Shown: positions 1 to 8,681 of the stretch, in pieces
How positions within the stretch are numbered: position 1 is the first letter of the stretch
Layout of the letters: each line of letters begins with the position of its first letter
Assembly (NCBI GenBank): GCA_913009315.1
Contig: CAJVZA010000012.1
Location: forward strand, 1 to 36,843
Source: an uncultured Hippea sp.
GTDB taxonomy: Bacteria; Campylobacterota_A; Desulfurellia; JAADFJ01
Length of the DNA stretch: 36,843 bases
Reading direction: 5' to 3'
Position numbers and translations under genes: made by a program
Notes under the pieces: model-generated
What the model was told of the DNA's origin: nothing
The model's database searches: none
Seen by the model: the letters and a program-made list of their open reading frames with translations, nothing else

Positions 1-228
1 TGCATTCGGGCCTCTGTTAACATATTGATGAAAATATGTCGTGCTTCGTGGGCATCCCAAATACAAATATACGAGTGTAATTAAATCAAAAAAATAGACA
101 AAAATATCCCGATTAAGAATAACTAAATTTTTAAAATACGCATACCGGATATATATAGGTATGGACAATACTTTCAATCGTATCGTAAGTGCATATATCA
201 CCGATACAATTTACTCTCTGATAGCAAG
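1..228. other. Non-coding AT-rich stretch with inverted repeats
   Basis: No convincing reading frame is seen on either strand. Two inverted repeats stand out. CATACC (141-146) pairs with GGTATG (158-163) around an AT-rich loop. ATCGTATCG (177-185) pairs with CGATACAAT (202-210), 8 of 9 positions matching, around a 16-nt loop. Such clustered imperfect dyads occur at transfer origins, attachment sites and protein-binding regions, but no nic consensus is recognised, so no function is assigned. The stretch lies just past the predicted RNA terminator and may still be inside the conjugative element. Confidence 0.4.
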
Positions 229-550
229 AAAAAAACCGAGCGTTAAACAATGAACAACACTTGTTGCACATCTAAGCCGCTACCTTTTTCCGGTCTTACT
301 TTTTCGCTTTCGCGAATAAGAATCTCGTGCCGCGTGTACAGGGGCGTTTTCTGAAGTATAGGACTCGCAATTTTACATCGCTCTAAAACTGCACCTATCT
401 CCTGGTCCAAGTGATAAAAGTTACCAATTTTTTATCCTTGCTTACAATCATTATCCAATTTACTCAAAACCAACCGTGTCAGTTGTTTAACCTTATTGGT
501 AAGATAAGGTGTAGTGTTTTTGAGGTTGAAGATAATAAAGGGAATTTAAT
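229..550 (-). ncRNA. Predicted structured RNA of about 320 nt, unknown family
   Basis: A perfect consensus promoter at 557-585 should start a leftward transcript near 550. The transcript has no good ORF but folds into a series of local hairpins: ACCUUAU/AUAAGGU (510-490), AAACAAC/GUUGGUUU with one bulge (488-467), GAUAAAA/UUUUAUC (436-413), GCGAU/AUUGC (381-367), and a GNRA-capped stem UUCGC-GAAA-GCGAA flanked by CUUA/UAAG (320-295). Near the 3' end, ACCG and AGCG (294-278) pair with CGCU and CGGU (242-235) to close a branched domain. This is followed directly by seven U residues (235-229), as in an intrinsic terminator. It does not match what I know of 6S, tmRNA, RNase P, SRP RNA or common riboswitches. 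It could be a regulatory RNA of the element or the 5' leader of something further left. The folds were found by eye. Confidence 0.5.
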
Positions 551-556
551 ACTTTA

Positions 557-585
557 ATTATAGCTTAATACTTGATAAATGTCAA
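557..585 (-). promoter_or_regulatory. Perfect consensus sigma-70 promoter, leftward
   Basis: Read on the minus strand this is TTGACA (585-580), a 17-nt spacer, then TATAAT (562-557). Both hexamers match consensus exactly and the spacing is optimal. The -35 box overlaps the stop codon of the ybjQ-like gene, so the promoter starts a new unit rather than serving the tra operon. The start site would fall near 550. Confidence 0.8.
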
Positions 586-923
586 GGACTTTTTTCGCAA
601 TTTTGAACATTTTTTTTGACTTCGGTTCCGTATGCAGTTGCCATAACCATAACGTTGCTTTTGTTTTTAACAATCATATTGTTGTTGATTTGCACATTGA
701 TTATGCCGTCGACACCGTCGGATTCGGCATCCTTTATCATATTGTTTATTGCTCTTTTGATAGTATTTTGCATAACCCTTTCGTATCCAATATCATTGCC
801 GCCCATTTTGTCTTTCATATTAGACATAAATTGACTTATAGCACCTGTTTCTTTGATACCAACACCTACTGCGATGCCTAATAATTGACTGTTTTGTACC
901 TGATCGCTTGCTATAATAAACAT
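582..923 (-). CDS. YbjQ/UPF0145-family small protein
   Basis: A 113-residue cytoplasmic protein that resembles the YbjQ/UPF0145 family (PF01906), sometimes called heavy-metal-binding because of its fold. Visible family features are an early LGIAVG strand, a central MGG-x5-Y segment, a helix rich in Ala/Ile with GVDGIINV, and a C-terminal strand ending MVMATAYGTEV. The biochemical role of the family is poorly known. The start is supported by an AAGGAGG just upstream of the ATG. It begins 9 nt after the traN stop and is therefore the last visible gene of the tra operon. This is an unusual place for this family, which suggests an accessory or host-interaction role. The extension after GTEV is basic and not family-typical. 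Confidence 0.65.
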   Translation of the reverse strand: MFIIASDQVQNSQLLGIAVGVGIKETGAISQFMSNMKDKMGGNDIGYERVMQNTIKRAINNMIKDAESDGVDGIINVQINNNMIVKNKSNVMVMATAYGTEVKKNVQNCEKSP

Positions 924-932
924 CCCGCCTCC

Positions 933-3900
933 TTATTTTTTGATACTTTGTTGAAATTTGGTGACAGCATTGCTTGTGGCATTGCCGATTCCGGATGCAG
1001 CCGGATTAATTTGCTTGCTTGTTATATCACTAAAATATTCACTAAAGTTTATTTTAGTGAAATCTATTTTTTGAAATTCAGTTGGTGTAAATCCACGACA
1101 ATTAGGAGTTTTCGGCTGACCCCACGAAATATTGATTTGAGATTGAGGTCTTCCTTGTTCTTGAATAATTCTTGCAAGAGGAGAAGAGAAACAGCAGAAC
1201 GTTTTTTTATGCTGTAAACATAAACCTAAAAATTTACTTGAACAATATTCACCTATATAGTGACATTGCCCATCTTTCCCGTCTAATTTATGCCAGCTCC
1301 TCATTTTGCCTAACAGCCTTTCGGTAGGATTAGCTCTTACAAGTCCCAAAAAGGATTTACTCTTAACGCAAAGATTAGCAAACGCATCGCCAACATCAGC
1401 TGTCCTGCATCTCATATCTCTACCATTAAAAATATATATTTGTCCTTGACATTTTCCTGCTGCATCTACAGTGTCGTTATTTTTTTTGTCAGTGGCCCCC
1501 TGCGTTGTATCGGTATTAGTAACAGAACCGCTAAGTTGTTTGCATGTCGTTTTCGAACATAGACTTGTACCATTTACATCATAACAAGGATATTGGCTGC
1601 CGTACGGGCAGGTATTTTTGCCGGCATAGCATTTGTTGGTAACAGGATTATATGATCCTGACTGGCAAATAGGAGTATCTTCGCAAAGCCTTGTAATATT
1701 ATTGTATGCGTATTGAGATGGACAATTATGGCCCGCATCGATAACACATTTATCGGTAGTTGCAGAATAAGAACTTCCTGATGGACAAACGGGTGCTATC
1801 TGACATGTATTTGTCGATGAATTGAAAGTATAACCCGAAGGACATAGCGTTGCCGCTGACAATTTGCACTTATTTATTGTATTGTCAAAAGTTCCATAAG
1901 CACAAACAGGTGAGCTTTGACAAACATTGAGACTTGAATTGTAGGTGTAAGAAGATGGGCAGATATATGAAACCGCTGCTTCGCATTTATCGGTAGTTGT
2001 ATTGAGTGTTCCATTGCTGCAAATAGCAGACTCATAACATGTTGATCCTGTTAAACTCATACCTGAGGGACATATCCACGAGTTGGACGTTGAGCATTCA
2101 TTTAATGAGGTATTATATGTTCCGCCGGTTGCACAGGTGGGCGCTTTCTGGCAGACATTAAGGCTTGAATTGTAAACAAAGTCCGTTCCACATGTCGGTG
2201 TATAACCGATTTCGCATTTATCGGTAGAACCGTTCAGGCTTCCGTTTGTGCAGATTGCACTGACTTCGCAAAGTTCATTGGAACTATTGTAAGTAGTGCC
2301 GGACGGACATGTATTTGCAGGTGTGATTTCACATCTATTGCGTGAAGCATTATATGTTTCGCCTGACGGACAGGTAGGCGGAGAATACTCGCACTTGCTG
2401 TCGGTACTGTTGTAGGAGTAGCCTGACGGACAGGTGGGTATGCTCGAAGTAGTACATTCATTTAACGAACTGTTAAAACTACTGCCTGCCGGGCAGCTTG
2501 GACTTGCCACGCAAGCTGATATAGCCGAATCATAAGTAAAACCTGACGGACAGGACAATGTAGGAGTAATTTCACATTTGTCGGTAGTTGTGTTGAGCGA
2601 TCCGCCTGACGAACAGGTCGGATTGGCTATACAAAGTGTGCCGGAAAGAGAATAACCTGACGGACAGGTGTAATATGAATGATTCGAACAAGAACTACTT
2701 ATGTGACACTGGTTATTACAGGTAGTGGAATCGGAGTATGTTTGTCCGTTTACAGTGCAAGCATAATCAGTAGTCACAAACGGTATCCATACACCATAGC
2801 TTCCCCCTTCAAAAAACCGAATGCGTCCGTTTGATACTTGAATGCCTTCATTACCTACTTGACTTGTGCCGTTGCCGTTTAATAATATCCATGCGCCATA
2901 AGTGAAAGCGCGAGCATCTGGATTTCTTTTGAAAAATTGAATGGAATTGACTGTGGGATTCCAATAAATGTATATGCCCTCGTAATTAGACTTGCCACCG
3001 TTGGTTAATGATACCCCTGTATTATTATGTCGATAGTAGTTCCCATTATGTGTATATATCCTTTCATAATAGTGAATGGTATCGCCTCCTAATATAATGC
3101 CGTCATTACCTGCTTTACTTACGCCGTTGCCCGAATACCCGGTTACTGGATTGCAACTACCATATGAATAACAATTATTAGTACAGGTGCTGCTATTACT
3201 ATAAGATTGCCCATTATAATAACAATCATATCGTCCTGTGTAAGTTGCTGCTCTTTCACATCTGTCGGTTGCAGGATTATACGTTAATCCGCTTGGACAA
3301 GTCGGAGTTTCCTGGCAAGTTGATCCGTTTAGCGTATAGCCTGAAGGACAGGATGTTATGACGGTTTTAACACATTTTCCGGCAGTCGCAGAATAGCTAC
3401 TTCCCGACGAACAAGTTGGAGATTGTACGCATAAATTAACAGAATTATTGTAGATATAGCCGGATGGACAGGAATTGCCGGGCGTTGTCTGACATTGATC
3501 GGTGGTTGTATTAAGCGATCCGCCTGGACAAGCGGCAGATATATAACATATACCGCTTGAACTATCATAACTGTTACCGGATGGACAAACCCGTGTTGAT
3601 GATACAACGCATTTGTTAAAACTTGTGTTATAAGATGTGCCGGTAGGGCAAGAAGGAGATGCTTGGCAAACATTCAGGCTTGAATTAAATGTAAATCCTG
3701 ACGGACAAATTTTGGTTGTTATAGATTCGCACTTATCGGTTGTTGTGTTTAAATTACTGCCGGACGGACAGCTTGCAGATACTACGCATCTGCTAAGTGA
3801 TGAATCATAGTTATATCCGGCAGGACATGAAGCAGATGCAGATTTTTCACATCTATTGGTAGAGGTGTTGTATGTGGTGCCGGATGGACAGGTAGGCGGT

Positions 3901-5120
3901 GAATATTCACACTTGCTGTCGGTACTGTTGTAGGAGTAGCCGGTAGGACAATTGTATGTAGTTGATGATTCGCATTTATCGGTTGTAGGATTATAAGTTC
4001 CACTGCCTGAACAAGATACAGGTTTTGTGCATGCTTTAAGCGTAGAATCATAGTTGTAACCGGACGGACAAGATGAACTGCTGATTACTATTTCGCATTG
4101 ATTAGTGACTGTATTAAGTGATCCGCCTGACGGACAAGTGGGAGCAGCAAGACATTTGTCAAGCGAGTTGTCATAAGTGTAACCGGTAGGACATGACGGA
4201 TTTGTACTTGTCGATTCGCACTTATCGGTTGTTGTGTTTAGTGTTCCACCCGACGGACAGATGGGGGTGCTCGTGGTGTCCGTACAAGCTACCTGATCTA
4301 ATGGACACAAATAGCTGCTGGTGCTTCCGGTAGTCCATTTGCATGTAATGCTGGAAATACCACCTGATGTGCAATAATTTTGGCCTCCGCAGGAACTCAT
4401 ACTCCAGGTGCCGTTATGCCTTTGATCGCATGTTGTATATGAGCCGCAGGTATATGAAACGGATGTGCTTCCGGAATGCAAATAATTGCATACCGAATTA
4501 GGGTTTCTGAAATCATCATAGGTCGATAACGGATTTCCGTATGGTCCTTTGGGAGGAGAGAATGTTTGAGTATTATCAGGTGGAATAACAGTGCATTTCG
4601 CATATTCGCCTTTATCAATAGTCCCATTACCGTTAAGATCAACTGCACAGACAAAATCAGAAGAATTAAATCCAAAATCGGGAGTAGAAGTATCGGCAAT
4701 GCCTGTAGGCAATTGCACACTGCTTAAAAGAAAATGATATTTGTCTGATTTGGCTTTTAAGTCATTGCCGCATTTCCAATATTGATTAGGAAATGATTGG
4801 CTGTCTGTGCAAATTATTTCATTGTTTATATCAATCAGGCTGCTGCTACCTAAAGCATAAAAATAACTTCCGAAATGACTTTTCAGGTCATTTTTTACCG
4901 TTTGGGATAAAGAGGAATAATCTAATATGGAATAACTGTAGCCGTTTGTATTTAGATTGCTGTTTACATCATCTTTTTGAGAAAAAGTAAAAGTTTCTTT
5001 TGTTATGGCATACGCGTATGAACTACTATTAAAATCACCTATAGGTGTAACCGTTAAACTTGCTGCGTATGTATTTGCTGTTAAAAGCAGAAATATAAGT
5101 ATTTTGATGAAATCATACAT
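933..5120 (-). CDS. traN: Giant TraN-like mating-pair stabilisation protein
   Basis: A secreted 1395-residue protein. It starts with a signal peptide (MYDFIKILIFLLLTANTYA); this ATG has AGGA upstream and lies past the stop of the preceding gene, so it is preferred to an ATG 24 nt further upstream. Residues about 1220-1395 match the conserved TraN C-terminus: FNGRD-x2-C, a Cys-rich run with FCCFSSPLARIIQEQGR, then CRGFTPTEFQ and a DFTKINFSEYF motif. Between lie about 35 tandem units of 17-22 residues of the form CPSG-x2-YN-x-(S/T)-x3-C, interrupted at about 627-810 by a different domain. An EF-hand-like loop (DLNGNGTIDKGE) lies near residue 155. F TraN is an outer-membrane adhesin of about 600 residues that binds recipient surface proteins. 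The repeats more than double that size and probably form a disulfide-rich stalk or variable receptor-binding surface. Confidence 0.85.
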   Translation of the reverse strand: MYDFIKILIFLLLTANTYAASLTVTPIGDFNSSSYAYAITKETFTFSQKDDVNSNLNTNGYSYSILDYSSLSQTVKNDLKSHFGSYFYALGSSSLIDINNEIICTDSQSFPNQYWKCGNDLKAKSDKYHFLLSSVQLPTGIADTSTPDFGFNSSDFVCAVDLNGNGTIDKGEYAKCTVIPPDNTQTFSPPKGPYGNPLSTYDDFRNPNSVCNYLHSGSTSVSYTCGSYTTCDQRHNGTWSMSSCGGQNYCTSGGISSITCKWTTGSTSSYLCPLDQVACTDTTSTPICPSGGTLNTTTDKCESTSTNPSCPTGYTYDNSLDKCLAAPTCPSGGSLNTVTNQCEIVISSSSCPSGYNYDSTLKACTKPVSCSGSGTYNPTTDKCESSTTYNCPTGYSYNSTDSKCEYSPPTCPSGTTYNTSTNRCEKSASASCPAGYNYDSSLSRCVVSASCPSGSNLNTTTDKCESITTKICPSGFTFNSSLNVCQASPSCPTGTSYNTSFNKCVVSSTRVCPSGNSYDSSSGICYISAACPGGSLNTTTDQCQTTPGNSCPSGYIYNNSVNLCVQSPTCSSGSSYSATAGKCVKTVITSCPSGYTLNGSTCQETPTCPSGLTYNPATDRCERAATYTGRYDCYYNGQSYSNSSTCTNNCYSYGSCNPVTGYSGNGVSKAGNDGIILGGDTIHYYERIYTHNGNYYRHNNTGVSLTNGGKSNYEGIYIYWNPTVNSIQFFKRNPDARAFTYGAWILLNGNGTSQVGNEGIQVSNGRIRFFEGGSYGVWIPFVTTDYACTVNGQTYSDSTTCNNQCHISSSCSNHSYYTCPSGYSLSGTLCIANPTCSSGGSLNTTTDKCEITPTLSCPSGFTYDSAISACVASPSCPAGSSFNSSLNECTTSSIPTCPSGYSYNSTDSKCEYSPPTCPSGETYNASRNRCEITPANTCPSGTTYNSSNELCEVSAICTNGSLNGSTDKCEIGYTPTCGTDFVYNSSLNVCQKAPTCATGGTYNTSLNECSTSNSWICPSGMSLTGSTCYESAICSNGTLNTTTDKCEAAVSYICPSSYTYNSSLNVCQSSPVCAYGTFDNTINKCKLSAATLCPSGYTFNSSTNTCQIAPVCPSGSSYSATTDKCVIDAGHNCPSQYAYNNITRLCEDTPICQSGSYNPVTNKCYAGKNTCPYGSQYPCYDVNGTSLCSKTTCKQLSGSVTNTDTTQGATDKKNNDTVDAAGKCQGQIYIFNGRDMRCRTADVGDAFANLCVKSKSFLGLVRANPTERLLGKMRSWHKLDGKDGQCHYIGEYCSSKFLGLCLQHKKTFCCFSSPLARIIQEQGRPQSQINISWGQPKTPNCRGFTPTEFQKIDFTKINFSEYFSDITSKQINPAASGIGNATSNAVTKFQQSIKK
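1615..2675 (-). repeat. Intragenic Cys-repeat array 2 of traN (about 18 units)
   Basis: About 18 hand-counted units of 51-66 bp encode the C-proximal array of the giant TraN. Units alternate between a form with YNSSLNVCQ and a form with YNTTTDKCE. The DNA repeats are also visible directly, for example the recurring cctgacggaca and gcatttatcggtagt words. The segment coding for the NSTDSKCEYSPP unit (around 2392-2423) is nearly identical to one in the other array. Confidence 0.8.
3245..4268 (-). repeat. Intragenic Cys-repeat array 1 of traN (about 17 units)
   Basis: About 17 units of the same CPSG...C type form the N-proximal array. It is separated from array 2 by roughly 570 bp coding for a non-repeat domain that contains two CxxNGQ(S/T)YS(N/D)S-type Cys modules. 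The 32 bp at 3912-3943 recurs at 2392-2423 in array 2. This is direct evidence of past duplication or gene conversion between arrays, and gives sites where unit number could change by recombination. Confidence 0.8.
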
Positions 5121-5128
5121 ATTTTTTC

Positions 5129-7654
5129 CTAATTTTGACTGCATATCATATCATGAGCGGCTTCATCTGCTGATGTTAAGGCCGAAATTGCTCTTGCACT
5201 GCCATCTATGCACGCACAGTCATTTTTTAATGAGTAACCTGCCGGTATAGGACATGACCACGCCGCTGCCGGATCGGTTCTTTCACAAGTGACATATTTA
5301 GTACCTGTAGTTTGTGTTCCTTTTACGGGATTTCCCATATCAGGTACAACACTGTCTTTCTTGGTATTATCGATAACCACACAAGCAGGAATGCAGTCAC
5401 TCTTTTTAAATTCGCCTGTATTAACGGTTATGCTGCCATTTGTATGTCCCTGTAAGGTATCAGCATAGTTAAGCTGACTACCGCTGTAACTTACATTTGA
5501 GTCAACTGTTCTTGCTCGCGATACGTCAGGAGCCGACACTGATGGTGCGGGACATGTATATGTCTTTTTTACTACCCAATAAATATCTGTTCCTGATGTT
5601 AAAACACCGGACGATGAACCTGTATAATTTATCGTTGAACCATCATCACATACATTCCACGAACCACCCATTGTATTATCTGTTAGTGTGGTACAATTAG
5701 GAAATACGGGAGTTCCTGCCGGCGAGTAATTAGAAACGGTAGTCAAACAATTCATGCCGTTGTAATCGCATACCTCCTCTTTCTTTAATTTACAGTTCTG
5801 CGAAATACCCGAACAACTGCCATTTGTAACCAACGCTGGTTTTGCAACATCTGCCGTAAAGGATACTTTAATAGATATATGTGGGTACTGCACACCGCTT
5901 CCACAAGTGGTGCCTACTCGGGCTTCTAATGTTTTATTTGTATCAGTTGATCTATAAAAATCATGTATCCAATAAATATTAGCACAACCTGTATTTGTTG
6001 CTTGAACCGTTACTGATATTTTTTTAACCGGAGCGGCATATCCGCCATTTGCAGGATAAACATTAGTATCTATTTCATTTAACTGATTGTTAGCGTAAAC
6101 GTTTCCAAGAAATTTTCCAAAGTATTGCGAATATGATCCTGAACAGCCGTTTTCAAAAGCATCGAAACCGCTATCATAATGATATGTTCCTGATTCGGTG
6201 TACCAACAACCGCTATGGTTTTTGTAACCGCTAAATACATTATTGTTACTTGGGAAATCATTAGTCGATTGAATATAGAAAAACTTTTTTTTGTTTGTGT
6301 CCCAATAAAAATTTACCCAAATCTGATCATCTAATCCCGCATCCGTATTACTTTGCGATGATTCTGTTATTGGCGGTTGCGAATAATCTAACTTTACAAA
6401 TCTACTAATTTTACATGATGTTGTTGTTATCGGATTACTTTGCATATAATTACTGTTAGTTAGTTGACTATAATAACTATTCGGATTACCTGATTGCTTG
6501 AATACTTCTGCATCAACACCTGATATTTCTCCTGCACTATAGTCTTGTCTTAATTGATTAGGAGATGCTCCATTGTATGAATTATTGCTGTTAGATGCTG
6601 CTGAACAGCTTCCCGAGTCTGCACCGTAATATCCAATGGACATTGATGTTTGATCCAGCTTAGATTTTGTTACGGCAACATTTTCCTCACTTGACAGATG
6701 TCCGACTAAACCGCCTCCAAGAGTTGTCATAATATTATCAAAATCATTCCAAAAAAGATTGCCGACACTGGCATTGATAGCAAAACAATTACCCAATGAA
6801 GAAGCGGTTGTTTGCTGGACATAATAAATCATTTTATCACTTGTTAATGCGCAAACCGGAGACGAACAAGAATTTTCGCAATCTGATAGAGAAGAATATA
6901 CATTTCCATTTGTACTGCATTTATTATTGCTGTCGCATTTTGTTCCAAGAGTTTCTTTACATGCTTTAAGGCTGTTATATGTGATATTGTTACCGGTATT
7001 CTTGTGTTTAATTCCCCATGTATAATATTTGCAGTTGTGCCATGTTCCTGGATCGCAGCTGATAAATCCGTTTGTACAGACTCCCGATATTGGAGGTGTC
7101 GTTATGGAATCCGTAAAACTACCTGTCAACCCTATGTCCGTTCTTATGTAAGCAACAAAATCGCCTGTAGATTGCGGTTCGGCAAAGATATTTAAGAATT
7201 GCTTCGAACTTGGACATACCAATTTTGTATTACCTGTCAGCGGAGTACAGGTACCACCTTGGCAATTATTATTGCAATCGGTTTTACTTGTATAAATGTT
7301 TCCAACATGAGCCGTACATCCGTATGAGATGCCTGTTGTTTTCATAAGCGTATTTGTAGTGAGGGGTTTGCTGTAATTGTTATTTAAATTGGATGGATTT
7401 TTTAGACTGTTTGCCAATGATTTGCTGGAATATGCCTCTGATTTAGCTTGTGATATGCCGGTAGAGTTATTAGGGACGGTTACTTCCGTATTACTGCCGG
7501 ACTGAACTGTTTGAGTAACCGGAGGAGAAGAATATGTCTGCATAGTTGAATTAACGGATGGTGATTGATATGTTTGTATAGTAGTGCTTAAACCGCCTGC
7601 TATGGCATTATTTGCAAACAGAAGTAAAGTAAAAATTAATAATAGCTTTTTCAT
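5129..7654 (-). CDS. Large secreted Cys-rich protein, TraN-related
   Basis: An 841-residue exported protein with a clear signal peptide (MKKLLLIFTLLLFANNAIAG). A longer frame runs upstream into traU, but this ATG follows the traU stop by one base and is chosen. The N-terminal 120 residues are Ser/Thr/Gln/Asn-rich (TYQSPSVNSTMQTYSSPP). The remainder carries many Cys. Near residues 640-720 the pattern NCKLKKEEVCDYNGMNC followed by WVVKKTYTC resembles the central part of classical TraN proteins, which the downstream giant TraN appears to lack. It occupies the slot of trbC/traN in F-like operons, between traU and traN. I infer an outer-membrane or surface component of the mating-pair apparatus working with the giant TraN. 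No enzymatic motif is seen. Confidence 0.6.
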   Translation of the reverse strand: MKKLLLIFTLLLFANNAIAGGLSTTIQTYQSPSVNSTMQTYSSPPVTQTVQSGSNTEVTVPNNSTGISQAKSEAYSSKSLANSLKNPSNLNNNYSKPLTTNTLMKTTGISYGCTAHVGNIYTSKTDCNNNCQGGTCTPLTGNTKLVCPSSKQFLNIFAEPQSTGDFVAYIRTDIGLTGSFTDSITTPPISGVCTNGFISCDPGTWHNCKYYTWGIKHKNTGNNITYNSLKACKETLGTKCDSNNKCSTNGNVYSSLSDCENSCSSPVCALTSDKMIYYVQQTTASSLGNCFAINASVGNLFWNDFDNIMTTLGGGLVGHLSSEENVAVTKSKLDQTSMSIGYYGADSGSCSAASNSNNSYNGASPNQLRQDYSAGEISGVDAEVFKQSGNPNSYYSQLTNSNYMQSNPITTTSCKISRFVKLDYSQPPITESSQSNTDAGLDDQIWVNFYWDTNKKKFFYIQSTNDFPSNNNVFSGYKNHSGCWYTESGTYHYDSGFDAFENGCSGSYSQYFGKFLGNVYANNQLNEIDTNVYPANGGYAAPVKKISVTVQATNTGCANIYWIHDFYRSTDTNKTLEARVGTTCGSGVQYPHISIKVSFTADVAKPALVTNGSCSGISQNCKLKKEEVCDYNGMNCLTTVSNYSPAGTPVFPNCTTLTDNTMGGSWNVCDDGSTINYTGSSSGVLTSGTDIYWVVKKTYTCPAPSVSAPDVSRARTVDSNVSYSGSQLNYADTLQGHTNGSITVNTGEFKKSDCIPACVVIDNTKKDSVVPDMGNPVKGTQTTGTKYVTCERTDPAAAWSCPIPAGYSLKNDCACIDGSARAISALTSADEAAHDMICSQN

Positions 7655-7655
7655 T

Positions 7656-8681
7656 TTAAAAAGCGCAGCAATCAATCTTATCATATACAGCCCACACAAA
7701 GTTGCTATTATGCAACGGTATTGGTAAATTTTGCAGAGAATCCCACATAAGACCGGTTCTTCCAAGCGGTTGTCTTAAAGGAAATCCTACAGGATATACC
7801 GGAAAAATATTATATTGACTTTTACGCATAATAGGCATCGGAAATGCTCCACATAAACCTACATTGCCCATTGTTCCCCAAAGCAGCAGCTCACGGTGCA
7901 TTTTAAATAACAGTCTGTCAGCGATAGCGGCGTTAGCCTGCGTATAATCAACATTGCGAACATGTCCTGTTAATGGATATGCGCTGCCCCAGCTGCCGTT
8001 ACACCAAAATAAAGGATCGAGTGAAAATCCTGCTGCTGCTGCAATGCTGTCAGCTGCGCAGGCTATCTGCGTTACGGGATTGCCGAATAAAATTGCTTCA
8101 GGATTAATAATAAGCGAAAGAGCATCATTCTGCCACAACGGATCTATTTCCGTAAGGTATCCTATGTCCAATCCCGTTGAGTTTTGCAAACAAACAATGT
8201 CGGTTAATATATCCAGTAATGCAAAAACAGGGTATTTAATATAATGCGCCTGAATAGATGCTCTGTGGTTTTGCTTTCCTCCTTTTGTTTTGCGTTCGCT
8301 GCCTGCTCCAAGTCCAAGTATATCTATAGGAATCTGCATACCAAGGCTCGGACTGCAAAAAGGAGAATGCACCGTCTCTATCATTGCAATGGGTGCCCAA
8401 AAGCCGAATTTAAGACCGGGTACCGGAACCGGACCTTTGAAACAAATACATATCGGCGAACCGCCTATCGGAATATCTTCCAAACCTGACGGACCGGGTA
8501 CTATCGGTACCCCGCCGAGAGTAATAGGAAATACGTTATACAAAGTAACTAATGATTTTAAAAAAATACTTATTGCTGTTGCCGGACTGGCTCCGCATCC
8601 GGATACAAAGGCGCTGCTTATTGCCGGCCGATAAATTATTAAAGATATAACAATAAGACATAATGAAAAAATCTTTTTCAC
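7656..8681 (-). CDS. traU: TraU, F-type conjugation protein
   Basis: A 341-residue periplasmic protein of the TraU family (F-type T4SS, pilus assembly and DNA transfer). It has a signal peptide (IFSLCLIVISLIIYRPAISSAF) and, directly after, the conserved opening GCGASPATAISIFLKSL. Family hallmarks follow: GGSPICICF, GFWAPIAMIE, PFCSPSLG, and many Cys and Pro. Its length matches the family (about 330). It starts with GTG inside the traW stop (GTGA overlap), implying translational coupling. traW-traU order is as in F. Confidence 0.92.
   Translation of the reverse strand: MKKIFSLCLIVISLIIYRPAISSAFVSGCGASPATAISIFLKSLVTLYNVFPITLGGVPIVPGPSGLEDIPIGGSPICICFKGPVPVPGLKFGFWAPIAMIETVHSPFCSPSLGMQIPIDILGLGAGSERKTKGGKQNHRASIQAHYIKYPVFALLDILTDIVCLQNSTGLDIGYLTEIDPLWQNDALSLIINPEAILFGNPVTQIACAADSIAAAAGFSLDPLFWCNGSWGSAYPLTGHVRNVDYTQANAAIADRLLFKMHRELLLWGTMGNVGLCGAFPMPIMRKSQYNIFPVYPVGFPLRQPLGRTGLMWDSLQNLPIPLHNSNFVWAVYDKIDCCAF

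Noticed and set aside
355-392. The reverse strand reads GTTTTAGAGCGATG, resembling the start of a type II CRISPR repeat, with later AGTCC and GGCAC-GAG words as in tracrRNA.
   Set aside because: Only short words agree, there is no repeat array and no cas gene in the window. Treated as coincidence.
249-440. A 62-codon open frame on the minus strand (ending LDVQQVLFIV) inside the predicted RNA.
   Set aside because: It has an in-frame stop just upstream, no ATG or ribosome site, and no family features. The overlapping stem structure and promoter/terminator explain the region better.
1615-4268. Regularly spaced repeats that could be mistaken for a CRISPR array.
   Set aside because: They stay in frame within one long secreted protein, vary at codon level and encode Cys-spaced units.
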